Positions 11,096-22,385 of a DNA stretch of 64,000 nucleotides are shown here, in pieces. The notes beneath the pieces are model-generated. The model was not told the DNA's origin and did not search any database. It was given only the letters and a program-made list of their open reading frames with translations. How positions within the stretch are numbered: the stretch's first letter is position 1; every line of letters starts with the position of its first letter. The stretch spans positions 2,095,501 through 2,159,500 of the forward strand of contig CM065819.1 in NCBI GenBank assembly GCA_033398695.1. Reading direction: 5' to 3'. The DNA is from Orobanche coerulescens (Eukaryota > Streptophyta > Magnoliopsida > Lamiales > Orobanchaceae). The translations under genes and the position numbers were made by a program.

Positions 11096-11790
11096 TATCA
11101 CGGAGTTATACTTGCGCCTCGCTAAGTCCTCGCCGTGCGGCACTCTTAGGTTGTCTTAAGCCTAAGTAGTAAGCCTACTAATAAACAAGACTGCTAGGAA
11201 GGAAAGTAAGGAAAATGCTTGGGGAAGGTTTTCTCTTATTGCACTGTAGCAAATTAGATTTCTCAAGGTGAGTTACAAATGAGCCCCAATGGGGGGTATT
11301 TATACTAATCCTCCTAGGCTAACAAATTACCAACAAAACATTACTATTCCAAGTATTTACAAGAATGCCATCATCTAGAATGATCTATACAATTCTAGGT
11401 AATTCTAAGAAGTCTTCTTGGAGTCTCCAGCCCCCTCTGGAACGTCCGGCCCGACCCGGCCCGAAGTGTCCCGGCCCGGCCCGACCAAGGCCCGATTCGG
11501 CCCGTAGCAATCCGACCCGATTTCTGACCTTCTGGAACCCTCTTTGACCTTCTGGAATTGATTGGTCTCCATCTTGAACCTTCTAGGGTCTTCTTTCTGA
11601 AGAGTGGGTTCCCCGGCTTTTCAATGTCTACTGCTGTCACAAGGCTTTTTCCGTCTAAGCCTATTATAGGGGGGTAGTCCTCTGTGAGCTTGGCCCGGTC
11701 CATGCACGCGCGCGAGCCTGCTGCGCGCCCGTCCGGAAGACTTCGGCCGGATGCTGTGCGATACCTGCTGCCTTAAGGTGGGGCGTGACA
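11096..11790 (-). repeat. 3' LTR of the chromovirus
   Basis: About 695 bp, nearly identical to 16374-17066. On the minus strand, a cluster of CGGGCC/GGGCCG words (11440-11520) lies upstream of a TATA box (GTATAAATACC, 11293-11303). Confidence 0.85.
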
Positions 11791-13200
11791 TTCTCCCCCA
11801 CCAAAGTCGTGACCGTCCTCGGCACGATGCTGTCCCGATATTCTTCAATCTTCTGCCGGAATAGCCATAGGTGATCCTCATGTTCCCAGCTATTTTCAGC
11901 GTCTGGGAGTCCCTTCCAATGCACAAAGAACTCGGTGTATGGGGCCACGCCCCTTCGTCGAACGTCCCGATGTGAAATGATCTCGGCTACTTCCTTGTCG
12001 AAGGAGGTAATCACAGCAGTAGGTGCTCGATGTGACTGAGCTCGGCCCGGATTCTCCATGTCCTGATGGTAAGGCTTCAGTTGGCTAACATGAAAGACCG
12101 GGTGTATCTTTATCTTCGGCGGTAGTTCCACTCGATATGAAACTGTCCCAACACGCCGCTCGATCTTGTAGGGTCCCTCGTATCTCCGGATAAGTCCCTT
12201 ATGCACAGCCCGAAATGCTTTAAATTGCTGCGGGAGAAGTTTCACCATAACTAAGTCGCCTTCATTGAACTCGACCGTTCGTCGCTTGAGATCGGCCCAT
12301 TTATTCATCTTCTTGGCTGCCTTGTCCAGTGATGCTGGAGCCAAGTCCGATTCCTCCTGTAATGACTTAGCAAAGGTATATGCTGCGGGACTCTGTCCCG
12401 AGTATCCGGTGGCAATGTTGTTCGTTGTCGCCGGTTGTCTCCCTGTAGCGAGCTCGAATGGGCTGCGTCCCGTTGATTCACTCTTCTGCAAATTGTATGA
12501 GAATTGGGCCGTGTCTAAGAGTTTGGCCCAGTCTCGCTGATTGGCACTCACATAGTGCCGCAAGTAGCACTCAAGTAGTGCGTTAACTCGTTCTGTCTGC
12601 CCGTCCATCTGTGGGTGGAAACTTGTTGAGAATGCTAAATTCGAGCCCAATAGCTTGAAAAGTCCAGACCAAAACTTCCCTGTGAAACGTGGGTCTCGGT
12701 CACTCACGATTGTCCTTGGAATGCCCCAATGTTTTACCACATGCTTTAAGAACAACTTGGTCGTCTCCAGAGCCGTCACGTCCGCTGGTGCTGGAATAAA
12801 GGTTGCGTATTTTGAGAACCTATCCGATCGACCCGTACCCATCCGATTTAGGCAAAGCCGAAATAAAGTCCATTGAAATGCTTTCAAAAGGGTGTTCCGG
12901 TATGGGTAATGGTTGAAGTAGTCCACCAGGTTGTTGTTGCTCCACCTTGTCTTGTTGACACACAAGACATGTCCGGACGTATGCCTCAACGTCCTCACCC
13001 ATCCTGGGCCAAAAGTAGGAATTGTCAATTAAAGCCATTGTACGGTGCATACCTGGGTGTCCAGCCCATAGTGTATCGTGGCATTCCTTCATGATGTCCC
13101 TCCGTAAGTTCCCCCATTTGGGCACGTACAAACGATTGCCTTTGGTGAAGAGTAGCTCATCTCGTTCCCAGAACCGTCTTGTCTTTCCGCTCCTGGCTAG
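11791..13200 (-). pseudogene. Chromovirus integrase with chromodomain
   Basis: N-terminal zinc finger (HDTLWAGHPGMHRT ... CLVCQQDK), then the catalytic core with RFSKYATFIP, IVSDRDPRF and TSFHPQMDGQTERVN, then a GPYKIE block and a chromodomain (FFVHWKGLPDAENSWE, near 11920). A frameshift near 12845 separates zinc finger and core. The reading frame runs into the LTR at its end. Chromodomains of this group are thought to guide integration toward marked chromatin. The domain order defines a chromovirus; the clade within it is uncertain. Confidence 0.85.
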
Positions 13201-14928
13201 TTACATGATGTTTTCTGCGAAAGGGTCCTGCCTCAGTCCCTCGCGTATGCGATCCTTGATGCTTCCCTCGGCCTTGGTCAAGGCTGCAAGCTCGGCCTTC
13301 CGGCTTAATGCATCAGCTACTCGGTTAAGTACTCCAGGCTTGTACTCCAGGGTATAATCGAACTCAGCTAGGAATTCCTGCCATCTTGCTTGTTTTGGCG
13401 TGAGCTTCTTCTGAGTTTGAAAATAACTTGTGGCTACGTTGTCTGTTCGTACCACAAACTTGCTTCCAAGTAAATAATGCCTCCAGGCTCTAAGGCAATG
13501 TACCACGGCTGTCATTTCCTTCTCATGTACCGAGTACCATCTCTCGGTGTCATTCAATTTTCTGCTCTCATAAGCAACGGGATGCCCTAGCTGCATCAAA
13601 ACTCCTCCGATGGCATAATCAGATGCATCGGTCTGAACCTCATATGCCTTGGCATGGTCTGGCAAGGCAAGAACTGGCTGCTCCGTCACTTTGCCTTTGA
13701 GTCGCTCAAAGGCCTATCTGCACTTATCCGTCCACTCCCATTTGTGGTCCTTCTTCAATAGGTCCGTTAATGGTGTTGCTATCCGAGAGTATCCCTCGAT
13801 GAACTTCCGGTAGTAGTTCACGAGTCCCAGAAATGATCGGAGTTGGGTTACGCTGGTCGGCGGTTCCCAATCTCGAACGGCTTTCACTTTGGCCTCGTCC
13901 ATCATTATGCGGCCATCCTTGATACGGTGCCCCAGAAAAGTCACTTCCTGTTGGGCAAATGAGCACTTTTCCAACTTTGCATAAAGTTCATTGTCCCGTA
14001 ATGCCTGGAACACCTGTCGCAAGTGTTCTACATGCTCCTCCATCGATGATGAGTAAATGACAATATCATCCAAATAAACGACAACAAACTTGTCTATGTA
14101 TGGTTGAAATACCTTGTTCATCAGTGTGCAAAAGGTCGCTGGGGCGTTTGTAAGCCTGAACGGCATCACAAGGAAATCAAACAAACCATACCTGGTTGCC
14201 ATGGCGGTCTTGGGTTCGTCTCCTTCGGCTATCCGGACCTGCCAATATCCGGATCTTAGGTCGATCTTTGAAAAGTATTTGGCATCTCCCAGTTGGTCAA
14301 ACAACTCTCCAATGAGTGGAATGGGATACTTGTTGCGAACCGTCAGTTTGTTGAGTGCCCTATAGTCCACGCACATACGTAAGGATCCATCATGCTTCTT
14401 CTGGAACAAAACGGGGGATCCATAAGGAGATTTGGATGGTTGGATCATCTTGGAATCCAACAACTCTTTCAATTGCTTCTGCAGCTCTTTAAGTTCCGGT
14501 GGTGACATCCTATAGGGTTTCCTCGAAGGTGGCTTCGCATCGGAAATAAGTTCAATTTTGTGGTCCACATCCCGTTTGGGCGGCAACTTCTTAGGTAGTT
14601 CCGCGGGCATCACGTCTTGGAACTCATCCAAAACGGCTTGAACTTCCTTTGGTACATCCTTGCTTTCGACATCGTTCCCATCATCAGGAACGTAAAATGC
14701 AACGAAGGTCTCTTCCTGCTTTCGAAGTCCTCGACTAAGTTGCATGGCTGAAAGGGTGCTTGCCCTCTTTGCTTCCCTCCTGGCCGGAATGGCCTGTGTC
14801 CTGTCGCAGTCCAAAATGACTAAGGAATCTGAAAATGGAAGAATGCGAGCCCGTACCTAATCGAACCATTGTAACCCAAGAACCAAATTGTAGTCATCCA
14901 TGGTCACTACAGTGAAGGTGATCATTCC
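13201..14928 (-). pseudogene. Chromovirus reverse transcriptase and RNase H
   Basis: RT motifs in order: [25 protein letters not shown], an [14 protein letters not shown] block, the catalytic YLDD ([11 protein letters not shown], near 14060), [18 protein letters not shown]. RNase H follows: QTDASDYAIGGVLMQ, YSVHEKEMTAVV, and a RTDN block. A TAG separates RT from RNase H at about 13712, where related elements read through, and another stop lies near 14860. Key RT residues are otherwise kept. The product would copy element RNA into DNA in cytoplasmic particles. Confidence 0.85.
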
Positions 14929-16297
14929 CTACCAGTCACCTATCTTTGCTTTCACTCCTCGTGCTTCGCCGGTCACCGGTTTAGCATGGGTGTTCACTGT
15001 CTTGATCGATCCATTAGTTGGAGTGACGGTAAGTCGTAATGCTTTGGCTACGCCGTCCCGCATGAAGTTGTGCGTAGCTCCTGTATCCACTAAGGCTTTG
15101 ATGTGTGTGCCTCCGATCAAGGCATCCACGAACATAAACCCCTTTCTGGGTCCCTTCGCCGGCTCCACAACGGCTTTGACAGCATTGAGCAAACTCAATG
15201 AGCCCATGTGCGCACCATCCGCATCCTCGGTCTCCGTGGTCTCTTGAATGGCTGCGACCTTCTTCCTCCGAAATGGGCAATCGTACTTCATGTGAGAGGT
15301 ACTATGACAAATGTGACAACCTCTCAGCTTATCGTTCTCGTCCATTGCTTGCTTGCCCGAGTATTTGTTTGGCCTGAACCTTGATGGGCGGTATCCCCCA
15401 CCTTTGCCTTTATCTGTGCAGAAAGTCCTTGGCTTATCACTGGTTTTCAACTCCCTTAAGCCCTCGGCCACAGCAATGGCAGTTGCCACATCCTGGACAT
15501 TTCTCCTTTCCAACTCTTGCCTCGCGAAAGGCTTGAGTCCGTCCATAAATGCAAATAGCTTGTCGGTCGCCGTCAAGCTTGGTATCTACAGTACAATTTA
15601 TTGGAACTCCTTAACATAATATTTGATAGTACGAGTGTGGCTAAGTCTCTTTAGCCTGCCCCGAGCCTTGAACTCCACATTCTCGGGATAGAATTGCCTC
15701 TTCAATTCGGCCTTGAAGTCTTCCCAAGAAGCCATCCTGCACGCACCACTCTCAATGTCGGCCTGTTTGGCCCGCCACCACAGTACGGCTGTGTCGGCTA
15801 AGTACAAGGGCGCCGTCCGCAACTTGGTGTCATCATCTCGAATGTTTGAGGCACCAAAGTACTGCTCCAGGTTCCACAAGAAATTGTCAATCTCCTTGGC
15901 GTTTCTTGATCCGTTGAACTTCCCAGGTCTTGGGATGTCAATTTGAGCGGGTGTCGCACCCACATATCCTTCTCCATTGGCAATCTCCCTCTTCACTGTT
16001 GCCATCTCCGTCTTGAAGCCTCCATGCTCTCGTGCATGGCCAAGATCATGGCCCGAAAATCGGCCAACTCTTGCTTCATGTCCCCATCGCAAGCATTGAT
16101 AGTAGAAAGTACATGGTTGTTTAGCTCCTCACCAGCGTCTTCTAAGTCATCCACCCTCTTCGCAACCTCATCATAGACCTCCTCCAGTCGAGTCACTCGG
16201 CTGTCCATGGCAGCAATCCGGTCGAGAGACTTGTCTCTGCCCTTCTTGGTCTTCTCGGCCTGAGTGTTGGGTTGGGTAACGTCGGATGATTGAGCCA
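14929..16297 (-). pseudogene. Chromovirus gag and protease
   Basis: It starts at ATG 16297 (MAQSSDVTQ). A charged, coiled-coil-like N-terminus (DSRVTRLEEVYDEVAKR) is followed by a capsid-type region (LWWRAKQADIESG, WEDFKAELKRQFYPENVEF), a CCHC knuckle (CHICHSTSHMKYDC, near 15300) and an aspartic protease with active site LVDTGATHNF (near 15080). The frame shifts near 16050 and has stops near 15590 and at 14929. Gag packages the element's RNA and the protease matures the polyprotein. The family is clear; the copy is not functional. Confidence 0.8.
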
Positions 16298-16373
16298 TCT
16301 TCTTCCTTCCACGATCAGCTAGCAATCTTCGAAAAATCCGCCTTGGTTGTCTCAACCTTGCTCCGATACCAAC

Positions 16374-17066
16374 TGTCATGGGGTTATACTTGCGCCTCGC
16401 TAAGTCCTCGCCGTGCGGCACTCTTAGGTTGTCTTAAGCCTAAGTAGTAAGCCTACTAATAAACAAGACTGCTAGGAAGGAAAGTAAGGAAAATGCTTGG
16501 GGAAGGTTTTCTCTTATTTTCCTGTAGCAAATCAGATTTCTCAAGGTGAGTTACAAATGAGCCCCAAGGGGGGGTATTTATACTAATCCTCCTAGGCTAA
16601 CAAATTACCAACAAAACATTACTATTCCAAGTATTTACAAGAATGCCATCATCTAGAATGATCTATACAATTCTAGGTAATTATAAGAAGTCTTCTTGGA
16701 GTCTCCAGCCCCTCTGGAACGTCCGGCCCGACCCGGCCCGAAGTGTCCCGGCCCGGCCCGGCCAAGGCCCGATTCGGCCCGTAGCAATCCGACCCGATTT
16801 CTGACCTTCTGGAACCCTCTTTGACCTTATGGAATTGATTGGTCTCCATCTTGAAGCTTCTAGGGTCTTCTTTCTGAAGAGTGGGTTCCTCGACTTTTCA
16901 ATGTCTACTGCTGTCACAAGGCTTTTTCCGTCTAAGCCTATTATAGGGGGTAGTCCTCTGTGAGCTTGGCCCGGTCCATGCACGCGCGCGAGCCTGCTGC
17001 GCGCCCGTCCGAAAGGCTTCGGTCGGATGCTGTGCGATACCTGCTGCCTTAAGGTGGGGCGTGACA
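16374..17066 (-). repeat. 5' LTR of the chromovirus
   Basis: TGTCATGGGG...GGGCGTGACA on the plus strand. It carries the same CGGGCC cluster (16720-16790) and TATA box (about 16577). The primer site gctccgatacca(ac) is directly to its left. Confidence 0.85.
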
Positions 17067-18559
17067 GCGCACAGGCTTCCGGCCGTAGCGCACGCTAGCA
17101 GGGGTCGGGAGGACAGGTCATGGTCGGCAGGATTGGTCGGTGGTGCCGGGTCGTGCGGGCCCTGTCCGAGGGTGCTGGGCCGATACTGGCCGATAGCGGA
17201 CGCTAGTCCGGGGAGGCTAGCGCACGCTAGTTCCGGCCCAGTATATAAATGACAGAGCAGCCACTTTTTCATTCGTTTTTCATTCCCTTTCTCTTCTATC
17301 CGCGGCTGGAGCTTCGGAGGAGGTGAAACCATGTTGTTAAGCAACAAATCCATGAATTTCCTGAGTTCATATCATTGATCAATCATCCTATAACATCCTT
17401 CGATCCAGCGAATCAAGGTTAGATCTTTAGAACCCTACTTTTGGGGAGATTTGGGGGTTTTCGCGTTTTTGTCCGATTCATTCCGTTTTGTTGATTAATT
17501 CATGATGAATATGATTAATCTTGTTGGTATTCTTAGTTTCCCTATGGATTCATGGTATATTTCGTGGTTTTTACGGAATCGAGAGGGTTTGGTTGTGGTC
17601 CGCCCTCGTTGTCATTTTTATACGAATATACATGAATCGTAGGCGGGTTTCTGGGTGTATTCCAATTCCGTATTCGTCTAGAATTGGTTTTGATTGTATT
17701 CTTCGAATCGTTAGGTTCGGTTTCGTTGGTTCCTAGCATTCGTCGGTGACTTTCCCTTCCGTTCGTTGCGTCGTCAAATATTCAAGGCAAGTATATATTT
17801 ATGAATGTACGTTCTCGACTTTAAAAGTATGATATATTAACGGCATGATTATTTATATCCACTATGGGGTGGACCGACGGGTCCCCTGAGGGTTTCGTAG
17901 CCTCTGGTGCGATTCCACGAATGATATGAATGAACCACTCTGGGACGGACCGACAGGTCCTCTGAGGGTTCCGTAGCCTCTGGTGCGGTTCCACGGTATT
18001 CATATATATATTGATGTGATGCTATGAGATTTAGTTATTCCGGAATACTAGTCTTGAATTGATGAATTGACGGTTACATTTACTTTATTGTCGAGGAGTA
18101 TTGTATTTCATACTTGATATACTTGCACTAGCTATTCAACGACTAACCCATTTATGGGGGAAATACTTTTTATGTATTTCAGGTTCCAGGAGAGCAGATA
18201 GGCAGGTATCGGGTCGGCATGAAGATGATGGGCAAGCGTGATACTATGTTTTATCTCCGATTATGTATTGTGTTCCTCCATTCAGTGTTGTTATACTGGA
18301 ATGGTTATTGAATACTCGAGTATTGTTCATTTTCCGTCTTCCTTGATGTTCCGGCCTGTGTTGTCGAGTTTTTGATTTATTAGTGTGATGTATTTGGATA
18401 CATTGGACATGGTTTGAATACCCTTTGTATCGTATTTCATTTCATTGTATTTAGACCTTCTCGGTCAAGTTTTGTAGTTCCGCGTATGATTAGCCTTGTG
18501 GGTCCCTCGGTGGGGTTCACGGCACTGTAATATACCCTGAATAACTTGGGGGTGTTACA
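17067..18559 (+). repeat. 3' LTR of the LARD, second part
   Basis: Continues the LTR from the rest of the palindrome array through a TATA box (near 17243), the intron-like segment (17786 on, donor AAG then GCAAGTATAT) and the end GGGGGTGTTACA. The duplicated GGTTT follows at 18560. Confidence 0.8.
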
Positions 18560-19767
18560 GGTTTTACTTAGCACACGACTACAAGTCGCACTTTCTTAAA
18601 TCATCACTTTTTCATAAAACCACATTTCCACATATTCACACGAAGTACATTAAAAGCAATCAAAGTACTTGCCTTGATTTGAACAACACAGAAAATGGTG
18701 AACGGAAGGACCTACGATCCGAACTTCTTCAATGATTCTATCCTAGCATAACAAAATATCAGATCAAGCACAACTCTACGGAAACAGAAGGATTTTCCTC
18801 CAATTTACTCTGAGAGATAATTATTCGAACACTACGAAGGCAACATGGATCATATGCAAACTACGGATGAAAACTTAGAGTTCAACCCATAAACTTCGAG
18901 TAAAAATGGAGAATTATGATTACAACATCATAATCTAGCACAAATCATAGCTAAAAATGGATTAGAATTGAAGATATCAGTAAAACCCCTAAAATATGAA
19001 GAACTGTGATTTATAAAATTTTACCTTGATTTGGAGGATGAAACCTGATGAGATGTTGTTAGATTGATACTAGGAACTCAAAAATGTTGATAGATGATGA
19101 TATCAGACCAAGATCCATACTTTAATACTCTCAAGGTCACCCAAATCACCGGAAGGAAGAGAGAAATTAAAAAAATAACGAAGTTGGCCACTGTTGTCCC
19201 TTATATACTAGGGGACATTAGCGGCGCTATGGTTAGTGTAGCGTGCGCTACCTGACTGTCTCTGCAGTCCAAAAACTTCTGTCCAATCCCGTAACGTGTG
19301 CTAGTGTTTTTTAGTAGCGTTCGCTACCTGTTCTAGTCAAAAATTCATGAACTTTCTGTCCAAATCAAGAATGTTCTATCTGACCTCAATAGCGTGCGGT
19401 AATTGGACATTAACGTGCACTAATAGACTCATTCCATAACCTAGTAAATCCACTGTCCAACCTAATTAGCGCGCGCTACGAACAATATTAGCCTGCGCTA
19501 CATATGTCTATTTAGCGCACGCTAGCTACCCAAGTTAACATACGCTAACTGCTTCTCTTCAGCATTACAATCGTGAAGTCCGGTCCAAATGAACTTATTC
19601 CGGTAGATAAAGAACTAGATAATCACTAAGAATCAACATACCAGTTCCAAAACCAATATACACATGATTCCAAATGCCAAGCAATACAACATGCAAATTC
19701 ACAAACCAATTCTCAATAGAATACGTCCATAAATAAAATATCTCGATAATAACGTACACGGATATTA
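18560..19767 (-). mobile_element. LTR 'A' (minus), right part, U3 side
   Basis: It continues LTR A after the LARD and ends ...CGGATATTACA, i.e. TGTAATATCCG on the minus strand. On the minus strand, U3 has TAGCGTGCGCTA-like 12-mers (about 19210-19530), then a TATA box inside a short inverted repeat (GTCCC 19196-19200, GGGAC 19212-19216). A donor-like site reads CAAG then GCAAGTACTT (18672 leftward). It is bounded on its right by a purine tract, as a 3' LTR should be. Confidence 0.7.
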
Positions 19768-19990
19768 CACCCTTACCCCCTAAAAAGAAGTTTCGTCATG
19801 AAACTTGCAATCCTGTTACAAACAACACCTCAACCAAAAATTTCCAACCTCATCACAAAAACAATCAATCGTTACCACAAATGACTAACCAAAGCAATAT
19901 ACTTACGGGTACGTGAAGTTGAGGATCTCCCGTGATACTAGCATACGACTCCCATATGAAGTCTCAACACAATACCAACATACCAGTTTC
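19768..19990 (-). mobile_element. Internal remnant and PPT of the LTR A element
   Basis: On the minus strand it ends gacgaaacttctttttagggggtaaggg and then the LTR start. It resembles 6300-6513 of the LARD in reverse. Only 223 bp remain before another LTR-like start; no primer site or coding sequence survives. Confidence 0.55.
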
Positions 19991-20240
19991 TGTATCACTC
20001 CGAAAATTATCTGGGAATATTACAGCATTGTGGACCCCCGCGCCGGATCCCACAAGGCGAAAAATTGTTTTCGTAATCATTTAAAACACGCCAAAAGACA
20101 ATTGACGGTAATATCTTTTAAAAACATTTGAAAGACTTTACAGAATCATTTATGAAATACCGTCGTAAAATATCATTTTAAGTACAAGACCAAAATGCCA
20201 AAACTCAACAAATTGATGAGTATACGTTAAACCATCGTTA
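19991..20240 (-). mobile_element. LTR 'B' (minus), left part
   Basis: It begins TGTATCACTCCG and aligns by eye along its length with 52412-52602 and 55983-56030 (ggaatattacagcattgtgg, gacggtaatatctttt, ccaaaatgccaaaactcaac). It is cut by the Copia element at 20240 and resumes at 40674 with the duplicated CGTTA. It serves as an empty-site reference for the hAT insertion at 52603. Confidence 0.6.
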
Positions 20241-21729
20241 TGTTGGGAATAGTGCCCTAGGACATTCGATGTGCCTAGATTTGTAACTGTGACATTTAAA
20301 TAAAGTTATTTGATATCATTTATTTCTCGTTGATTATTATAATGTGTGCATGTTTTAATATTATAATAATCGAATAATAGTTATTCACGAATAATAAGAT
20401 TATTCAAATATGCCTGGTACAATCGCGTTGAATAGAGACTCGAGTGAATAATATACTAGTATAAGTTTGATTGATAATAATCGGATGATTATGCGTATGG
20501 CACGGATCAATCTTATGGGTATTGGTTGGAGAACTAATACTGGACAGACCCGCATTGAGATTACTACATGGAAATGTCATAAATGAATCTCAATATAACA
20601 GTATGTCAATAAATCCTTGAACCTGAGATTATCATAGAGTCCAACATGATATCTGCTATGCCTTGACGTAATCCAACGTCATCTAAAACATGGTGATCAT
20701 AAAGGTTAGCGATCGGGATTAGTGGGAGTCATGTAGAGGGCAATGAATAATCAAGATGGGGATTTGTCCATCTCTTTAGTGAGGGAGATATCTGTTGGGG
20801 TCCTCGATAAGTAGGACTGAAGGAAATGCATGGCCATGCTCAAATGAAGAGTCTTTTGATTGAATCAGTCTACTTAAGATCGAGAAAGTATTTGAACATA
20901 AATAAGTATGACATACTCCATGACTTAGTTCAAATATGATATCGCGCAACAAATGGATTTGACACGTTAAAAGGTTTAATGGACTATTAACTTATATTAT
21001 TTGGGTAATCATAATGTCTTGCTAGAGGCCGCTTATGATTTATTATTTAATAAAGTATTAAATAATTGCCAAAATAATATAAGCCTTTGGGTCGCACGTA
21101 CGACAATTATAGACAAGTAGGAATAAATATCAACTGAGAATAATAAATATAATATTGGATATTATATTTATAAGGAGATTAAATAATAAGTAATATATAA
21201 TATTGGATATTATATATATTGTATTATTTAATAAGATGAGGGGTAACTAAGCAAATACTAGATTCTTGAATCTAGGGTTTACTTAGTATAAATATAAGAT
21301 CTTGGACAAGAGTTGTCAACAAGAAAAAAAGGGAAAAATCGCCCCCCCAGGAAAGAAAGAAAAATCGGCCTCTTCCTCTTACAGTAGGAGAACGACGTCG
21401 GTCATCTAATCTTCTTCCCTTAGTTGATCTTGATCGATAGTACAATCCTTATAGTAAGGAATTTGTGTTGTACTATTTATCAATATTATTCGTAAGGATC
21501 TAGCAATCCAGTTTGTGGAATTGTTCGTGTGTGGATCACCCAGAGAGGAAGGAGTTATTCATCTGCTTCTAGTCTGGATTTAGATTTGTTCGTCGGATTA
21601 AGGTAATTCGATTAACCCTTTAATCAAACAATTAAATTACTGCATGAGAACCTAAATTGAGTTTTCTTATTATTTCTTCCGCTGCGTTTTACTCTTGATT
21701 GATGTATTCGATGCATAGAAATCCCAACA
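20241..21729 (+). repeat. 5' LTR of the Copia element
   Basis: 1489 bp. It contains two AT-rich inverted repeats built on TATAATATTGGATATTATA (near 21155 and 21200), then an 18-bp palindrome CTAGATTC-tt-GAATCTAG (about 21258-21275), then a TATA box (tataaata, 21287-21294). Confidence 0.9.
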
Positions 21730-21750
21730 GTGGTATCGGAGCCAACTTGC
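21730..21750 (+). promoter_or_regulatory. Copia primer-binding site
   Basis: The sequence tggtatcggagcc lies one base after the 5' LTR. It matches the tRNA-iMet type with A-to-G at one position. Confidence 0.75.
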
Positions 21751-22002
21751 AAGTAATTTAATTGTTTATGTAGAACATGTTTATGTGTAAATTATGTTCT
21801 TGATTATGTTTATAAAATATAAATTTTATAAAACTATTTTTCTGGTTTAATTTGATTAAACCGGATCGTCAAAAATAAATCTTCTGGACTGTTTTCGCGA
21901 ATTTCTACTCCAGAACTGTTCTGGAACATATCTGTTCCGAGACGGGTCGGGTCGGGTCTGGGTCTGAACCCGCAGGCAATTTTAATTAGCAAAAAGTATT
22001 AC

Positions 22003-22070
22003 ACGCAATAGCAGGGATTCGATCCTTGGTCGATGGGATACCGGACAGCCGTTTTACAATGTGGTCTGCA
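22003..22070 (-). ncRNA. Antisense tRNA-like module 1
   Basis: On the minus strand an A-box-like TGTAAAACGG is followed about 30 bases later by a B-box-like AGGATCGAATCCCT (22013-22026) with a T-arm-like palindrome. No proper acceptor stem can be drawn, so it is tRNA-like only. Confidence 0.4.
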
Positions 22071-22147
22071 GGTTTTATTTGGAAAATATCACACGGATCT
22101 TTTATAAAAGGCAAGAAATTATTTTTCAAAATATTGCAAAATATTTC

Positions 22148-22218
22148 CGCAAAACCGGGATTCGATCCCGAGTCTTTCGCGTTAATACCGCACCACTTAC
22201 CATATCGGCTGGGACCTA
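22148..22218 (-). ncRNA. Antisense tRNA-like module 2
   Basis: On the minus strand: GATATGGTAAGTGG (A-box-like), then TCGGGATCGAATCCCGG (B-box-like with a CGGGA/TCCCG stem). Same layout as modules 1 and 3. Confidence 0.45.
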
Positions 22219-22301
22219 TTTTGGTAGCTTTCACAGTAGTTCCTTTTCTTATAAGCCTGTTTTAAAATAAAAGTAAATTTGGAAATAATAGTTGCAAAAT
22301 G

Positions 22302-22385
22302 TTGCAACTGCTACCGCCGGGTTTCGAACCCGGACGGACCCATGCCCAGAGCACGCAGACAGCCATCTAGGCCATAGTCCAGAAT
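22302..22385 (-). ncRNA. Antisense tRNA-like module 3
   Basis: On the minus strand: TATGGCCTAGATGGC (close to the A-box consensus TRGYNNAnnGG), then CCGGGTTCGAAACCCGG, a perfect T-arm stem and B box (22317-22333). It is the best of the three, but acceptor and anticodon stems are not convincing. Confidence 0.5.

Larger units (their letters stand above)
11096..17066 (-). mobile_element. Ty3/Gypsy chromovirus, minus strand, degenerate
   Basis: LTRs at 11096-11790 and 16374-17066 (about 693 bp, TGTCA...TGACA). On the minus strand the primer site (TTGGTATCGGAGC) abuts the right-hand LTR and a purine tract (GGTGGGGGAGAA) abuts the left-hand one. The order gag, protease, RT, RNase H, integrase, chromodomain reads right to left. 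Several stops and at least two frameshifts show it is dead. It sits in the 3' LTR of the LARD, so it is the younger of the two. Confidence 0.9.
3662..18559 (+). mobile_element. Large non-autonomous LTR retrotransposon (LARD-like)
   Basis: It is flanked by a perfect 5-bp target duplication, GGTTT (3657-3661 and 18560-18564). The LTRs are 3662-5972 and 10271-11095 plus 17067-18559; the second is interrupted by a chromovirus. After removal of that insertion the element is about 8.9 kb, with LTRs of about 2.3 kb and an internal region of about 4.3 kb. No gag, protease, RT or integrase is visible in any frame of the internal region, which fits large retrotransposon derivatives. It keeps a primer site (5978) and a polypurine tract (just before 10271). 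The leader and tract match those of the Ty3 element at 24156-36213, a plausible helper type. It inserted into LTR A. Confidence 0.85.

Noticed and set aside
16898..17353. 151-codon minus-strand frame running from the LARD LTR into the chromovirus LTR
   Set aside because: It crosses an insertion border, so it cannot be an ancestral gene.
19768..20240. LTR B as the 5' LTR of the LTR A element
   Set aside because: There is no primer site between them, and LTR starts TGTAACACCCCC and TGTATCACTCCG diverge soon after; a join by deletion or a separate element is equally likely.
22302..22385. A true nuclear tRNA gene
   Set aside because: A and B boxes are good, but no acceptor or anticodon stem can be drawn; kept only as tRNA-like.
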